Shown: one piece after another, positions 44,308 to 53,424 of the stretch | Numbering within the stretch: position 1 is the first letter of the stretch | How the letters are laid out: each line of letters starts with the position of its first letter | Source: Allomuricauda sp. CAU 1633 | Lineage (GTDB): Bacteria; Bacteroidota; Bacteroidia; Flavobacteriales; Flavobacteriaceae | Length of the DNA: 64,000 nt | Assembly (NCBI RefSeq): GCF_017313225.1 | Contig: NZ_JAFLNE010000003.1 | Span: forward strand, 1-64,000 | Direction of reading: 5' to 3' | Notes under the pieces: model-generated | What the model saw: the letters and a program-made list of their open reading frames with translations, nothing else | Databases searched by the model: none | Told to the model about the DNA's origin: nothing | Made by a program: the position numbers and the translations under genes

Positions 44308-45804
44308 ATGAAAAAAATTGCCCTTTTAGCATCCCTACTTATTGTCATTTCTGTTTCTGCCCAAGATGATATGGCCATCAAATCACAAGTGGCTTCTGCC
44401 ATTACCGAACTACGAGAATTTATTGCCATCCCCAACGATGCTTTAAGTGCCGATGATATTGACGACAATGTGTTCTGGCTAAAACGAAAGTTTGGGGAAC
44501 GAGGTTTTAACACCGCGGTCCTGGATACAGAAAACATGCCACTCTTTTTTGCAGCTTTGCCTGTGGATGATGGTAAGCCCACCATGCTTATTTACATGCA
44601 TTTTGATGGACAGTCGGTAGACCCATCCAAATGGGACCAACCCAACCCGTACCAAGTCGTATTGAAAGCACCAGATGGCGATGGCTTTAAAACTGTTTCT
44701 TTTGATGAATTGGATGATGACATCAATTACGATTGGCGTTTGTTTGGACGTTCAACTTCTGACGACAAATCACCTATCATTATGTTGTTGAACACCATTG
44801 ACCTTTTAAAAAAGGATGGGAAGGAAATTCCGTTCAATGTGAAGGTCATTTTGGATGGTGAGGAAGAGAAAAGCAGCAAACCACTGCCCAAGGCCGTAAA
44901 ACAATACAGAGAATTACTGGAAGCCGACTTTTTGGTCATTGCTGACGGCCCCGTACATCCTTCTGGCGACCCAACCGTAGTCTATGGTTGCAGGGGAATC
45001 ACCACATTGACCTTGACCACCTATGGCCCCGTAAAACCGCAACACAGTGGGCATTATGGAAATTATGCCCCAAACCCAGGGTTTCAATTGGCGCAATTGC
45101 TGGCCGGTATGAAAGATTCCAATGGCAAGGTGACCATTCCCGGTTATTATGATGGGATCGTCATTGATGAAGCTGCCATGGAAGTTTTGAAAAGTGTGCC
45201 CGATAGCGACGCTGAGATTGCAGATAAACTTCAGTTTAAAGCTGCGGAAAAAGTAGGTGGATTTTACCAAGAGGCCCTGCAATATCCATCCCTAAACATT
45301 CGCGGTATGGGTTCTGGCTGGATTGGAGACAAAGCCCGAACCATTGTCCCTGAAAGTGCCACTGCAGAGTTGGACCTTCGTTTGGTGGTGGAAACCGATG
45401 GCAATCGCCTGAAAAAGTTGGTGAAGGACCATATTACCAAACAGGGATACAAAGTGTTTGACCATGTTCCCACCAAAGAGGAGCGTATGGCTCATGATAA
45501 GGTGGTCACCATTACGGAAGGAAGTGTTACTGATGCTTTCCGCACCGATTTGGACAATGCCTATGGTCAATTTTTAGTGAAAACCTTGGGAGAACAGTTT
45601 GGAAAAGATGTGATTCAAATTCGTACTACTGGAGGAACCGTTCCCATTGCACCTTTTATCAATGAGTTAAAGATTCCAGCTTTTATTGTCCCAATGGTGA
45701 ATCCAGATAACAATCAACACAGCCCCAATGAGAATCTAAAAATTGGACAATTGGCGTATGGTATTAAAGCATTTTATGGGATGTTGACTTCTGAAATGAA
45801 CTAA
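44308..45804 (+). CDS. exported M20 family metallopeptidase
   Basis: 498 residues: a signal peptide (MKKIALLASLLIVISVSAQD) then an M20/M25/M40 fold. Metal-site motifs: IYMHFDGQSVDPSKW, GRSTSDDKSPIIML, the catalytic-Glu segment ILDGEEEKSSKPL, VIADGPVHPSGDPT, and the C-terminal His in PDNNQHSPNENLK. A dimerisation (lid) domain lies at about 210-350. Probably a periplasmic dipeptidase or aminoacylase; substrate unknown. It starts 29 bp after trpA without a visible terminator, so it may be read through from the trp promoter. Confidence 0.92.
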   Translation: MKKIALLASLLIVISVSAQDDMAIKSQVASAITELREFIAIPNDALSADDIDDNVFWLKRKFGERGFNTAVLDTENMPLFFAALPVDDGKPTMLIYMHFDGQSVDPSKWDQPNPYQVVLKAPDGDGFKTVSFDELDDDINYDWRLFGRSTSDDKSPIIMLLNTIDLLKKDGKEIPFNVKVILDGEEEKSSKPLPKAVKQYRELLEADFLVIADGPVHPSGDPTVVYGCRGITTLTLTTYGPVKPQHSGHYGNYAPNPGFQLAQLLAGMKDSNGKVTIPGYYDGIVIDEAAMEVLKSVPDSDAEIADKLQFKAAEKVGGFYQEALQYPSLNIRGMGSGWIGDKARTIVPESATAELDLRLVVETDGNRLKKLVKDHITKQGYKVFDHVPTKEERMAHDKVVTITEGSVTDAFRTDLDNAYGQFLVKTLGEQFGKDVIQIRTTGGTVPIAPFINELKIPAFIVPMVNPDNNQHSPNENLKIGQLAYGIKAFYGMLTSEMN

Positions 45805-46466
45805 AAAAACTCCCGATACTGCATCACCCGGAAATCAAACGTATTGAATTCAGGGTTTTTGCTTTTAAGTTCCTTGTACAATTGTAGACTTCCCACGGCA
45901 CGGTTTGCCGCCCCGGAAGGGGCTGTCAAGGAAACTGTTCTTACGATTCTATCGCCAATTTCAACTTGATGGATGCGTGGTACCTCATCAGAAAGTACTT
46001 CTAACCTTAAGTCGTGTTCCTTGAGTTGTCTCCTGAAAAAATATTCAGGGCTATTTTTACTATTTCCTCCTGTAAATAGCAACGTGTGAACGTTCGGGTA
46101 TTCCTGAAGATAACCAACCAAATCCCTAAGTACCACATTCTGCATCCCCAAGTCTGATGCATCAATTTTTTCCCGCTCCGCACTGTGGACAATATCACAG
46201 ACTCCTATTTTGTGCTTTTTCAGGAAATGTTCCCGTTGGCCAATAGCTTCGGCGGTGTTTTCAAATTTAAGTTCCAATTCGAAAATTCGGTCTAGAATGG
46301 GCCACAGCATTCCATTGCAGCTTCCATAGCAGAAATCCACATCCTCCCTTCGCAACTCACCGGTGGTAAATCGCGGAGGAGGCAGCGTACCCACAATCAA
46401 CTTTTTGGCCTCTGGAAATAGAAAAGGCTCGTAGGGATGTGTATGCAGAAATGGTTTCTTGCCCAC
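45801..46466 (-). CDS. uracil-DNA glycosylase-superfamily protein
   Basis: 221 residues. The motif LIVGTLPPPRFTTGE matches motif A of the UDG superfamily (GxxP), and LLFTGGNSKNSPEYFFRR and VSLTAPSGAANRAVG fit the later active-site loops. CDIVHSAEREKIDASD is a further conserved stretch. Activity on uracil or mismatches is not certain. Its stop codon overlaps that of the convergent M20 gene by 3 bp, and it is 22 bp after ppc. Confidence 0.75.
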   Translation of the reverse strand: MGKKPFLHTHPYEPFLFPEAKKLIVGTLPPPRFTTGELRREDVDFCYGSCNGMLWPILDRIFELELKFENTAEAIGQREHFLKKHKIGVCDIVHSAEREKIDASDLGMQNVVLRDLVGYLQEYPNVHTLLFTGGNSKNSPEYFFRRQLKEHDLRLEVLSDEVPRIHQVEIGDRIVRTVSLTAPSGAANRAVGSLQLYKELKSKNPEFNTFDFRVMQYREFF

Positions 46467-46488
46467 TATTTGTACTTAAGACCCAACT

Positions 46489-49035
46489 TTAAGCCGAGTT
46501 TCTACTGGCGTTGATGTTCCCATACAGTGACCGGGTCACAATTTTCTCATACAGTTCCTTGTATTCTGAATTTTGAGTGATATGGTACAGTGCATTCTGT
46601 TGAATCACCAGCAACGGCAACACAATTTTCTCTCGGATTTTTACCGATTCCCGGGAAACTTCTTCATCCTCCATCAAAATTTTCAATCCTGAAATCTGTA
46701 GAAGCATCTTTTTGGACAACTCAAATTCTTCATGTAGAATACTCCAAAACTCCCCATACTCTGGATCTTCTTTCATGTAACTGGTCAAACCAAAATTGGT
46801 CTTCGCCAAAGACATCATACTGTTGTGCATCAAAGCTCTAAAAAAGGGCACATCCTTATATAGCTTTTTCACCTCACTGAGTCGTCCTTCTTCCTTGAGT
46901 TTGGCAATTGCGGTTCCCAATCCAAAATACCCGGGAACGTTCTGCTTCAACTGGCTCCAAGACCCCACAAATGAAATGGCCCTCAAATCGGAAAGGGTCA
47001 GTTTTGCTTTGTTGCCCCGTTTACCAGGTCTACTTCCGATATTGGCTTTTGTATAATACTTCAAGGTGCTTCTGTGCTCCAAATAGGGGATGAATTTGTC
47101 GTGTTGCTTCAGCGCATCGTATTTTCCAAAACTGAGGTCGGATAGTTCCTCAATCAATTTGCGCTGTGCTCCGGAAATCACCAATTCTTTTCCAAAAAGA
47201 TTATTACTCAACCCAGCGGTAAGCAATTGCTCAGAGTTGTGGATAAACTGCTCCTTAGTACCGTAGGTACTGGTAATGGTCTGCCCTTGGATGGTAAGCT
47301 GAATCTCATGGTTGGCCACATCCTTGGTCTGGGCGGCATAGAACCTGTGGGTTTTTCCACCACCCCTAGCTGGTGGTCCTCCCCTTCCATCAAAGAAAAT
47401 AGCTTTAATTCCATTTTTCTTGCAGACTTTACTTAGGGTTTCCTTGGTTTTAAGGATGGACCAATTGGCCTTTAAGTAACCTCCATCCTTGGTACCGTCC
47501 GAAAAGCCCAACATAATGGTATGGGTCTCTTTCCTTCGTTCCAAATGCTTTCGATAAGCAGGGATATCAAACAAGGTCTGCATGACTTCCTCTGCGGCTT
47601 CCATACCTTTCATGGTCTCGAACAACGGAACGATGTCAAAAGTGATGTCCTTTTCATCCCAACCGCACCATCTGAACAATCCAAATACGAATAGGACTGC
47701 AAAAATATCCTCTGAATTACTGATGATGTATCGGTTACACCCATCTTCCCCATTTTTTGCCTGAATCTCGGCCAACTGTTGGATGTTGGCAATGGTATCT
47801 TTTACAATGTCATCGTCAAAATCCTCTGGGTTCAAGGTAATGTTCTCTTTCAACAACCATTTAATGAGTTCCTTTTCTTTTAGTTCAGAGATACTTTCCT
47901 TGATGGCTCCTTTTTGTTTTAAAATGGATTCCACTACCAATGTGTGCTTGCTATGATCTTGGCGGATATCCAGAGTGGCAAAATGCGTCCTGAAAATATG
48001 GACTTTATCAATAAACTGATCCAATTCATCCAAATACAGCCCATGATAATCTGCAATCAATCCTTCACGAATGGTAGTCAAGTGTTCAATAATCTCTTCA
48101 TACGAAATGGGGGCGTTGGGATCAAACATGGCCTTGTAGAGTTTGCCACTTAACTCGTTAATATGTTCCCGAACACCTTTAAACGTCAGCTTTTTACGAA
48201 TCTCCTTCAACTCATTGTAGTAACATTTCATCAAGGTTAACCGAAGCTCATCCGCCACTTGCTTAGTTATGCCCGCCGTTACAAACGGATTGCCATCCCT
48301 GTCCCCACCAGGCCAAAATCCAAGTTTAATGATGTTGAAATTCTCAAAATCATCATCCCTAATATTGCTTTTTACATACTGGTAGAGTTCCCCAACAGCA
48401 TGGTAATAGGTGTTCCGTAAAATATAGATGATGTTTTTGGCTTCGTCTAACGGGGTGGGCTTTTTAGCATTGACCAAGGAGGTCAAACCCAACTGTTGCA
48501 GAATAACATCAATATCATAAATCCGGTCCTCGTTGATCAGCGACTGTAGTTCCGCAATAATATCCAATACCGCGGGAGTATAAAATTGGGTCGGGTGGGC
48601 GGTTAAAACAATTCGTGCGCTAAATGTGGAAAGCTTTTTAGAGACCTTGTCCCAGTTTTTGGTTCGGTTCACCAACTCAAAATAATCTTTGATGGTCAAT
48701 GAATTGCTATATTGCTGCAATTTTGAAAAAGCGGAATCTTCCACACTGTCATACAACACCACCTGACGTTCTACATACTGAATGATTCGAAACATAAAAT
48801 CCAATCGCTCCCTTTCATCCGCTATATTGGCAAAATTGGCAAAGAACACCTCCAAGATTTCTTGTGGATCTTTTCCTTCCTTAAGCCCTTTTTCACATTG
48901 ATCAAGCAAAAGTGGGATGAGCATCCCCACATTCTCCACATTTTTATAGGGCAAACTTAAAAATAGGCTATTGTATATATTGAATTTATTGGTTACCGAT
49001 TTTTTAAACTCTTCTAATCGTCTGGACTGCTGCAT
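46489..49035 (-). CDS. ppc: phosphoenolpyruvate carboxylase
   Basis: The 848-residue anaplerotic enzyme makes oxaloacetate from PEP and bicarbonate. Catalytic motifs: the His in VLTAHPTQFYTPAV, LGFWPGGDRDGNPFVT, MLGFSDGTKDGGYLKANWSI, and the Gly/Arg loop FDGRGGPPARGGGKTHRF; also SFVGSWSQLKQNVPGYFGLG. The C-terminus is shorter than in E. coli and ends NASRNSA rather than in the usual QNTG. It is upstream of the UDG-like gene on the same strand. Confidence 0.95.
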   Translation of the reverse strand: MQQSRRLEEFKKSVTNKFNIYNSLFLSLPYKNVENVGMLIPLLLDQCEKGLKEGKDPQEILEVFFANFANIADERERLDFMFRIIQYVERQVVLYDSVEDSAFSKLQQYSNSLTIKDYFELVNRTKNWDKVSKKLSTFSARIVLTAHPTQFYTPAVLDIIAELQSLINEDRIYDIDVILQQLGLTSLVNAKKPTPLDEAKNIIYILRNTYYHAVGELYQYVKSNIRDDDFENFNIIKLGFWPGGDRDGNPFVTAGITKQVADELRLTLMKCYYNELKEIRKKLTFKGVREHINELSGKLYKAMFDPNAPISYEEIIEHLTTIREGLIADYHGLYLDELDQFIDKVHIFRTHFATLDIRQDHSKHTLVVESILKQKGAIKESISELKEKELIKWLLKENITLNPEDFDDDIVKDTIANIQQLAEIQAKNGEDGCNRYIISNSEDIFAVLFVFGLFRWCGWDEKDITFDIVPLFETMKGMEAAEEVMQTLFDIPAYRKHLERRKETHTIMLGFSDGTKDGGYLKANWSILKTKETLSKVCKKNGIKAIFFDGRGGPPARGGGKTHRFYAAQTKDVANHEIQLTIQGQTITSTYGTKEQFIHNSEQLLTAGLSNNLFGKELVISGAQRKLIEELSDLSFGKYDALKQHDKFIPYLEHRSTLKYYTKANIGSRPGKRGNKAKLTLSDLRAISFVGSWSQLKQNVPGYFGLGTAIAKLKEEGRLSEVKKLYKDVPFFRALMHNSMMSLAKTNFGLTSYMKEDPEYGEFWSILHEEFELSKKMLLQISGLKILMEDEEVSRESVKIREKIVLPLLVIQQNALYHITQNSEYKELYEKIVTRSLYGNINASRNSA

Positions 49036-49212
49036 GGATTTTCGGTGTTAGTGTTCTTATTCATAAATGAGCATCTAAAGATCGGCATAAAAGCCAAACC
49101 TTAAGATTAAATTTACTCCTATCACAATTTAAGACATGTGTTCCACAAACCTAACACCTTGTCTAGTTTTTTAAAAGGAGTTGCCCTTAAATCTCGGAGA
49201 TAAATTTTAAGA

Positions 49213-49974
49213 TTACCGTATGAAAACGGGTTGATTTTCCTTGAGGGTGTGCTCATTACTGAAAACATACCCATCATAATCAAACCCTTTAATGTCATTC
49301 AAGGTTTTTGCATCCGTATCCAAAATGTAACGAACCATGGAACCTCTTGCCTTTTTGGCAAAAAAACTGATGACTTTGAGTTTATCGTTCTTCCAATCCT
49401 TAAAAATTGGCGTGATGACGGGTACTCTCAATTTTTTCTCATCAATGGCTCCAAAATACTCGTTGCTCGCCAGGTTGATGAATAATTCCTCCTCTTCCAA
49501 TTCTTCGTTTAAATGATCCGTGAGCTGCTTTTTCCAAAACTCATACAAGTTCTTTTTGCGTGCCACTTTTAATTGGGTCCCCATCTCCAATCGGTAAGGT
49601 TGCATCAAATCCAAGGGCTTTAAAATTCCATATAGTCCAGATAAAATGCGAAGGGTATCTTGCAAACTTTCCAACTTTTGTTCTGGAATGGTATAGGCGT
49701 CCAACCCCTGGTACACATCCCCATTAAAGGCGTATACCGCTGGCCTGGCGTTGTCCGTAGTAAAAGGCAATGAAAATTGTTGGTTGCGTTCCCAATTGAG
49801 TTCAGCAAGATTATCTGAAATAGACATCAACTTGGATAAAGCTTTCGGCTTTTTCTTTTTTAGGATACCGTTCAACTTTTCGGATTGCTCCAAAAATTGG
49901 GGTTGGCTATATTGTGATGTGGGCAACGCGGTTTCAAAATCGAGTGACTTGGCCGGTGATACTACAATTTTCAT
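49213..49974 (-). CDS. yaaA: peroxide stress protein YaaA
   Basis: 253 residues of the YaaA/DUF328 family: [20 protein letters not shown], the [15 protein letters not shown] helix, [35 protein letters not shown] and [10 protein letters not shown]. In E. coli YaaA lowers intracellular free iron during H2O2 stress; the fold binds DNA. A stand-alone gene, with a 177-bp spacer toward ppc. Confidence 0.93.
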   Translation of the reverse strand: MKIVVSPAKSLDFETALPTSQYSQPQFLEQSEKLNGILKKKKPKALSKLMSISDNLAELNWERNQQFSLPFTTDNARPAVYAFNGDVYQGLDAYTIPEQKLESLQDTLRILSGLYGILKPLDLMQPYRLEMGTQLKVARKKNLYEFWKKQLTDHLNEELEEEELFINLASNEYFGAIDEKKLRVPVITPIFKDWKNDKLKVISFFAKKARGSMVRYILDTDAKTLNDIKGFDYDGYVFSNEHTLKENQPVFIR

Positions 49975-50063
49975 CGGGAATTAATTTTCCGTAAAAATAG
50001 GGAGGTTTTTGGTTTTTTAATAGGATGCACCAAAGGTGTTTTCAATCTTAAGATTGAGGGAAA

Positions 50064-51092
50064 CTATGATTCATTGTGCTTGGCATATCCACGCCACTTT
50101 TCAATACAGTTCACCATATCTTCGGGCAATTCGGAATCAAAACGCATAAATTTTCCCGTTACCGGATGTTCAAAACCCAAGGTCTTGGCGTGCAGTGCCT
50201 GTCTGGGCAAAATCTTAAAGGCATTTTCCACAAATTGTTTGTACTTGGTGAATGTGGTACCCTTCAAAATTTTATCGCCACCATAGCGCTCATCGTTGAA
50301 CAGCGTATGGCCAATATACTTCATATGCACCCGAATCTGGTGGGTCCGTCCAGTTTCTAAGCGACACGAAACCAAGGTTACGTAACCTAATCGTTCCAAA
50401 ACCTTGTAATGGGTCACGGCTTCCTTGCCCTCATTCCCTTCGGGAAAAACCATCATCTGCAATCGGTTTTTGGGATTACGACCAATATGGCCCTCCACAG
50501 TACCTTCATCCTCCTCCACATTGCCCCAGACCAAGGCCACATATTCGCGCTCACTGCTCTTTTCAAAAAATTGTTGGGCCAAATGGGTCATGGCGATTTC
50601 GGTTTTGGCAATCACCAAAAGTCCAGAGGTATCTTTGTCAATTCGATGCACCAAACCAGGCCGTTCGGAACTATTATTGGGCAAATTGTCAAAATGGTAT
50701 ACCAAGGCGTTAATAAGGGTTCCCGAATAATTTCCATGACCGGGATGCACCACCATGCCGGCGGGCTTGTTTACCACCAGCAGGGCATCATCTTCATACA
50801 CAATATCCAGTGGAATGTTCTCCGGAGTCAACAAAAACTCATAAGGGGGATGCTCAAACAGCACCTTTACCTCATCCCCTGCCTTTACTTTGTAATTTTG
50901 TTTTACGATTGCTCCGTTCACCCAAATATGGCCTTCTTTGGCCGCCTGCTGAATCTTGTTTCTGGTGGCATTTTCAATGAAGTTCATCAAAAACTTATCC
51001 ACGCGCAATGGGTCCTGACCTTTCGAGGCTACAAATCGATAATGCTCAAAAAGTTCGTCCTGGGATAGTTCTAGATTTTCAGAATCGTCCAT
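50064..51092 (-). CDS. RluA/RluD family 23S rRNA pseudouridine synthase
   Basis: 342 residues: an N-terminal S4 RNA-binding domain (LRVDKFLMNFIENATRNKIQ) and the catalytic domain with HRIDKDTSGLLVIAK containing the active-site Asp, plus VVNKPAGMVVHPGHGNYSGT and ETGRTHQIRVHMKYIGHTLF. Best fit is RluD, which modifies helix 69, but RluA/C specificity cannot be excluded. Its ATG and the stop of the PASTA gene overlap by 1 bp, so the two are coupled. Confidence 0.92.
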   Translation of the reverse strand: MDDSENLELSQDELFEHYRFVASKGQDPLRVDKFLMNFIENATRNKIQQAAKEGHIWVNGAIVKQNYKVKAGDEVKVLFEHPPYEFLLTPENIPLDIVYEDDALLVVNKPAGMVVHPGHGNYSGTLINALVYHFDNLPNNSSERPGLVHRIDKDTSGLLVIAKTEIAMTHLAQQFFEKSSEREYVALVWGNVEEDEGTVEGHIGRNPKNRLQMMVFPEGNEGKEAVTHYKVLERLGYVTLVSCRLETGRTHQIRVHMKYIGHTLFNDERYGGDKILKGTTFTKYKQFVENAFKILPRQALHAKTLGFEHPVTGKFMRFDSELPEDMVNCIEKWRGYAKHNES

Positions 51093-51682
51093 TACTCTTG
51101 GGAATCAGCCTGAACGCGTGCACTACCGGGTATGGTTCCATTGCCACAAATAAGTTCAACCTTGGAGGTTTTGGGCAATTTGTCGCCGGGTTTTACATAT
51201 TTCCCTTTGTGCTTCATATTGTAGACCATGTCCTTGCCCAACTCATCAATGTAGGTTACCCGTTCCACTTCCAGTCCAACCGCACGCAACATGGATGCTG
51301 CATTCCGTTGGGTGACTTGGATGATGTCTGGCACACTCACCTTTTTGTATCCGGATGGATTTACCGTAAAATAAATTTTACGGTTGCTTTTTACCTTACT
51401 TCCGGCATGGGGGTTTTGCTCCAAAATGGAAAACCGTGGATAATCTGGGTTATAGTTGGATGAATCCAGTACCTGATAACGCAATCCGGCATCTTCCACC
51501 GCTTCCCGCATTTCGGAAACTGACATTTTGGAAAAGTCAGGAACCTCAACAAACTCACCATGGTTGGTAGTGCCCTTTAGCCATTGTAAGGTTAAAAGCA
51601 CCAAAACCACAACGGCCACTACTGCCAATCCGAGTTGGATGAAAAATGTCTTGCTTTTTAGAAAGTTCAAAAATTGTTTCAT
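51092..51682 (-). CDS. PASTA-domain membrane protein
   Basis: 196 residues: one N-terminal membrane anchor at about 13-33 (FIQLGLAVVAVVVLVLLTLQ) and two or three PASTA repeats outside (EVPDFSKMSVSEMREAVEDA, VSVPDIIQVTQRNAASMLRA). PASTA domains bind peptidoglycan fragments or lipid II, usually on PBPs or Ser/Thr kinases, but no such domain is attached here. It is back to back with ddl, fitting a cell-wall role. Confidence 0.9.
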   Translation of the reverse strand: MKQFLNFLKSKTFFIQLGLAVVAVVVLVLLTLQWLKGTTNHGEFVEVPDFSKMSVSEMREAVEDAGLRYQVLDSSNYNPDYPRFSILEQNPHAGSKVKSNRKIYFTVNPSGYKKVSVPDIIQVTQRNAASMLRAVGLEVERVTYIDELGKDMVYNMKHKGKYVKPGDKLPKTSKVELICGNGTIPGSARVQADSQE

Positions 51683-51701
51683 GCAAAATGCCTTATGTGG
51701 A

Positions 51702-51709
51702 CAAATATA
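51702..51709 (-). promoter_or_regulatory. -7 element for the PASTA-rluD unit
   Basis: TATATTTG on the minus strand, 19 nt before the PASTA-gene ATG. No TTG is seen at the proper -33 distance. It lies in the 77-bp divergent spacer shared with ddl. Confidence 0.5.
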
Positions 51710-51759
51710 GGAAAGCCAGTCCTTTTTTCTTTATTTTGGCAGAGCGATTCGACAAGCCA

Positions 51760-52734
51760 ATGAAAAAAAATATTGCCATTGTAATGGGCGGCTATTCCAG
51801 TGAGTATGGAATTTCGATAAAAAGCGGTAACGTAGTGTATCGCTATTTGGATAGGGAAAAATACAATCCGTACCGCATCATCATCACCAAAGAGAAGTGG
51901 GTATTTTTAAATGATGCTGATGAGGAATTTCCTCTGGAAAAATCCGATTTCAGTATCGTGCTTGATGGCAATAAAATCAATTTTGACTGTGTTTTCAACG
52001 CCATACATGGAACACCGGGTGAAGATGGTCTGCTTCAAGCTTATTTTGAACTGTTGGGCCTTCCCCAGACTTCATGCAACCATTACGAAGCTGCCCTTAC
52101 GTTCAACAAAAGGGACTTGTTGAGTACGCTTAAACCGTATGGGGTCTACTGCGCCACTTCTTATTATTTGGATAAGGGCGACAGCATAAATGAGGACGTC
52201 ATTGTTGACAAGGTAGGGCTTCCCTGTTTTGTGAAGGCCAATAGGGCCGGGAGCAGCTATGGAGTCTCCAAAGTTTACAAAAAGGAAGAGCTCAATACCG
52301 CTCTTGACAATGCCTTTTCTGAAGATGACCAAGTTATTATAGAGTCTTTTTTGGATGGCACCGAAGTTTCCGTGGGGGTCATTACCTATAAAAATCAGGT
52401 CACGGTTCTTCCCATTACAGAAATTGTTTCCGACAATGATTTTTTTGATTTTGAGGCTAAGTACGAAGGAAAGTCGCAAGAAATAACCCCTGCTCGAATC
52501 TCCAAAATACAAGAAACCAATGTAAGATATTGGGCAGAATTTATTTATAAAACGGTGGGATTAAAAGGATACTCACGCAGTGAATTTATCTTCATTGGCG
52601 ATACGCCCTATTTATTGGAAGTGAATACCACCCCGGGACTTACCGAAGAAAGCATTCTTCCCAAACAAGCCAAAGAAGCTGGTTTATCGCTTGAAGAATT
52701 ATTTGCCAGTGCCATTGAGGAAGCTTTACGATAG
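51760..52734 (+). CDS. ddl: D-alanine--D-alanine ligase
   Basis: This ATP-grasp enzyme makes the D-Ala-D-Ala end of peptidoglycan precursors. The start is the ATG at 51760 (MKKNIAIVMGGYSSEYGISI), 324 residues; the longer frame to 51646 crosses the divergent promoter region. Motifs: FNAIHGTPGEDGLLQAYFEL, FVKANRAGSSYGVSKVYKKE, IIESFLDGTEVSVGV and LLEVNTTPGLTEESI. It is followed by coaD after 33 bp. Confidence 0.96.
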   Translation: MKKNIAIVMGGYSSEYGISIKSGNVVYRYLDREKYNPYRIIITKEKWVFLNDADEEFPLEKSDFSIVLDGNKINFDCVFNAIHGTPGEDGLLQAYFELLGLPQTSCNHYEAALTFNKRDLLSTLKPYGVYCATSYYLDKGDSINEDVIVDKVGLPCFVKANRAGSSYGVSKVYKKEELNTALDNAFSEDDQVIIESFLDGTEVSVGVITYKNQVTVLPITEIVSDNDFFDFEAKYEGKSQEITPARISKIQETNVRYWAEFIYKTVGLKGYSRSEFIFIGDTPYLLEVNTTPGLTEESILPKQAKEAGLSLEELFASAIEEALR

Positions 52735-52767
52735 AAAATCCGTATTTTTAGTCAAACTTTGCCATAC

Positions 52768-53226
52768 ATGAGACGTGCCATTTTTCCAGGTTCCTTTGAT
52801 CCCCTGACCTTGGGGCATTATGACATCATTAAAAGAGGTATCACACTTTTTGATGAGCTCGTCATCGCCATTGGGATCAATGCCGACAAAAAATACATGT
52901 TCACCTTGGAAGAGCGCACCAAATTCATAAAAGAGGCTTTTAAAGATGAACCCAAGATCAAAGTGGTTACCTATGAAGGGCTTACGGTAGATTTTTGTAA
53001 AAAAATAGGGGCTGATTTTATTTTACGGGGTCTTCGCAACCCTGCGGATTTTGAATTTGAAAAGGCCATTGCCCATACCAACCGAAAACTTTCGGAGATA
53101 GAAACTGTCTTTTTATTGACCTCCTCGGGCAAATCCTACATAAGTTCATCCATTGTAAGGGATGTTATCCGAAATGGAGGTGACTACACCGGTTTAGTTC
53201 CCGACACCGTTATTGTAAAGCGCTAA
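52768..53226 (+). CDS. coaD: phosphopantetheine adenylyltransferase
   Basis: The start is the ATG at 52768 (MRRAIFPGSFDPLTLGHYDI), 152 residues; the TTG at 52759 is not needed. The nucleotidyltransferase HxGH-type motif is in FDPLTLGHYDIIKR, with FILRGLRNPADFEFEKAIAH and the ISSSIVRDVIRNGGDY motif. It makes dephospho-CoA from phosphopantetheine and ATP. Probably co-transcribed with ddl. Confidence 0.97.
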   Translation: MRRAIFPGSFDPLTLGHYDIIKRGITLFDELVIAIGINADKKYMFTLEERTKFIKEAFKDEPKIKVVTYEGLTVDFCKKIGADFILRGLRNPADFEFEKAIAHTNRKLSEIETVFLLTSSGKSYISSSIVRDVIRNGGDYTGLVPDTVIVKR

Positions 53227-53243
53227 TTTTCGCAGTATTTTTG
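53213..53243 (+). promoter_or_regulatory. candidate promoter ahead of the histidine kinase
   Basis: TTG (53213-53215, within the end of coaD), 20 bp, TATTTTTG (53236-53243). It would give a leader of about 175 nt. The leader region holds TTGACA-TT-TGTCAA (53298-53311), a small inverted repeat that could be an operator. Confidence 0.4.
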
Positions 53244-53424
53244 TAGCCTTCCTGTCTTTTTGTAGGTTAAATCTGTTATCTTTAGGTATATCAAACCTTG
53301 ACATTTGTCAATAAAACAACATTTTTGCCCCGTTTCACAACAAATACTAAGTAAGAAAATTCAATACCTATACATTGGTCGGAAATTTCTTAATTGTAGA
53401 AAGTTTCCCTAATAACCCCGTATT

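Noticed and set aside
50043..50056. 14-bp palindrome CAATCTTAAGATTG between rluD-like gene and yaaA
   Set aside because: Too short an A/T-rich palindrome to call, no T-tract and no link to a promoter; possibly chance.
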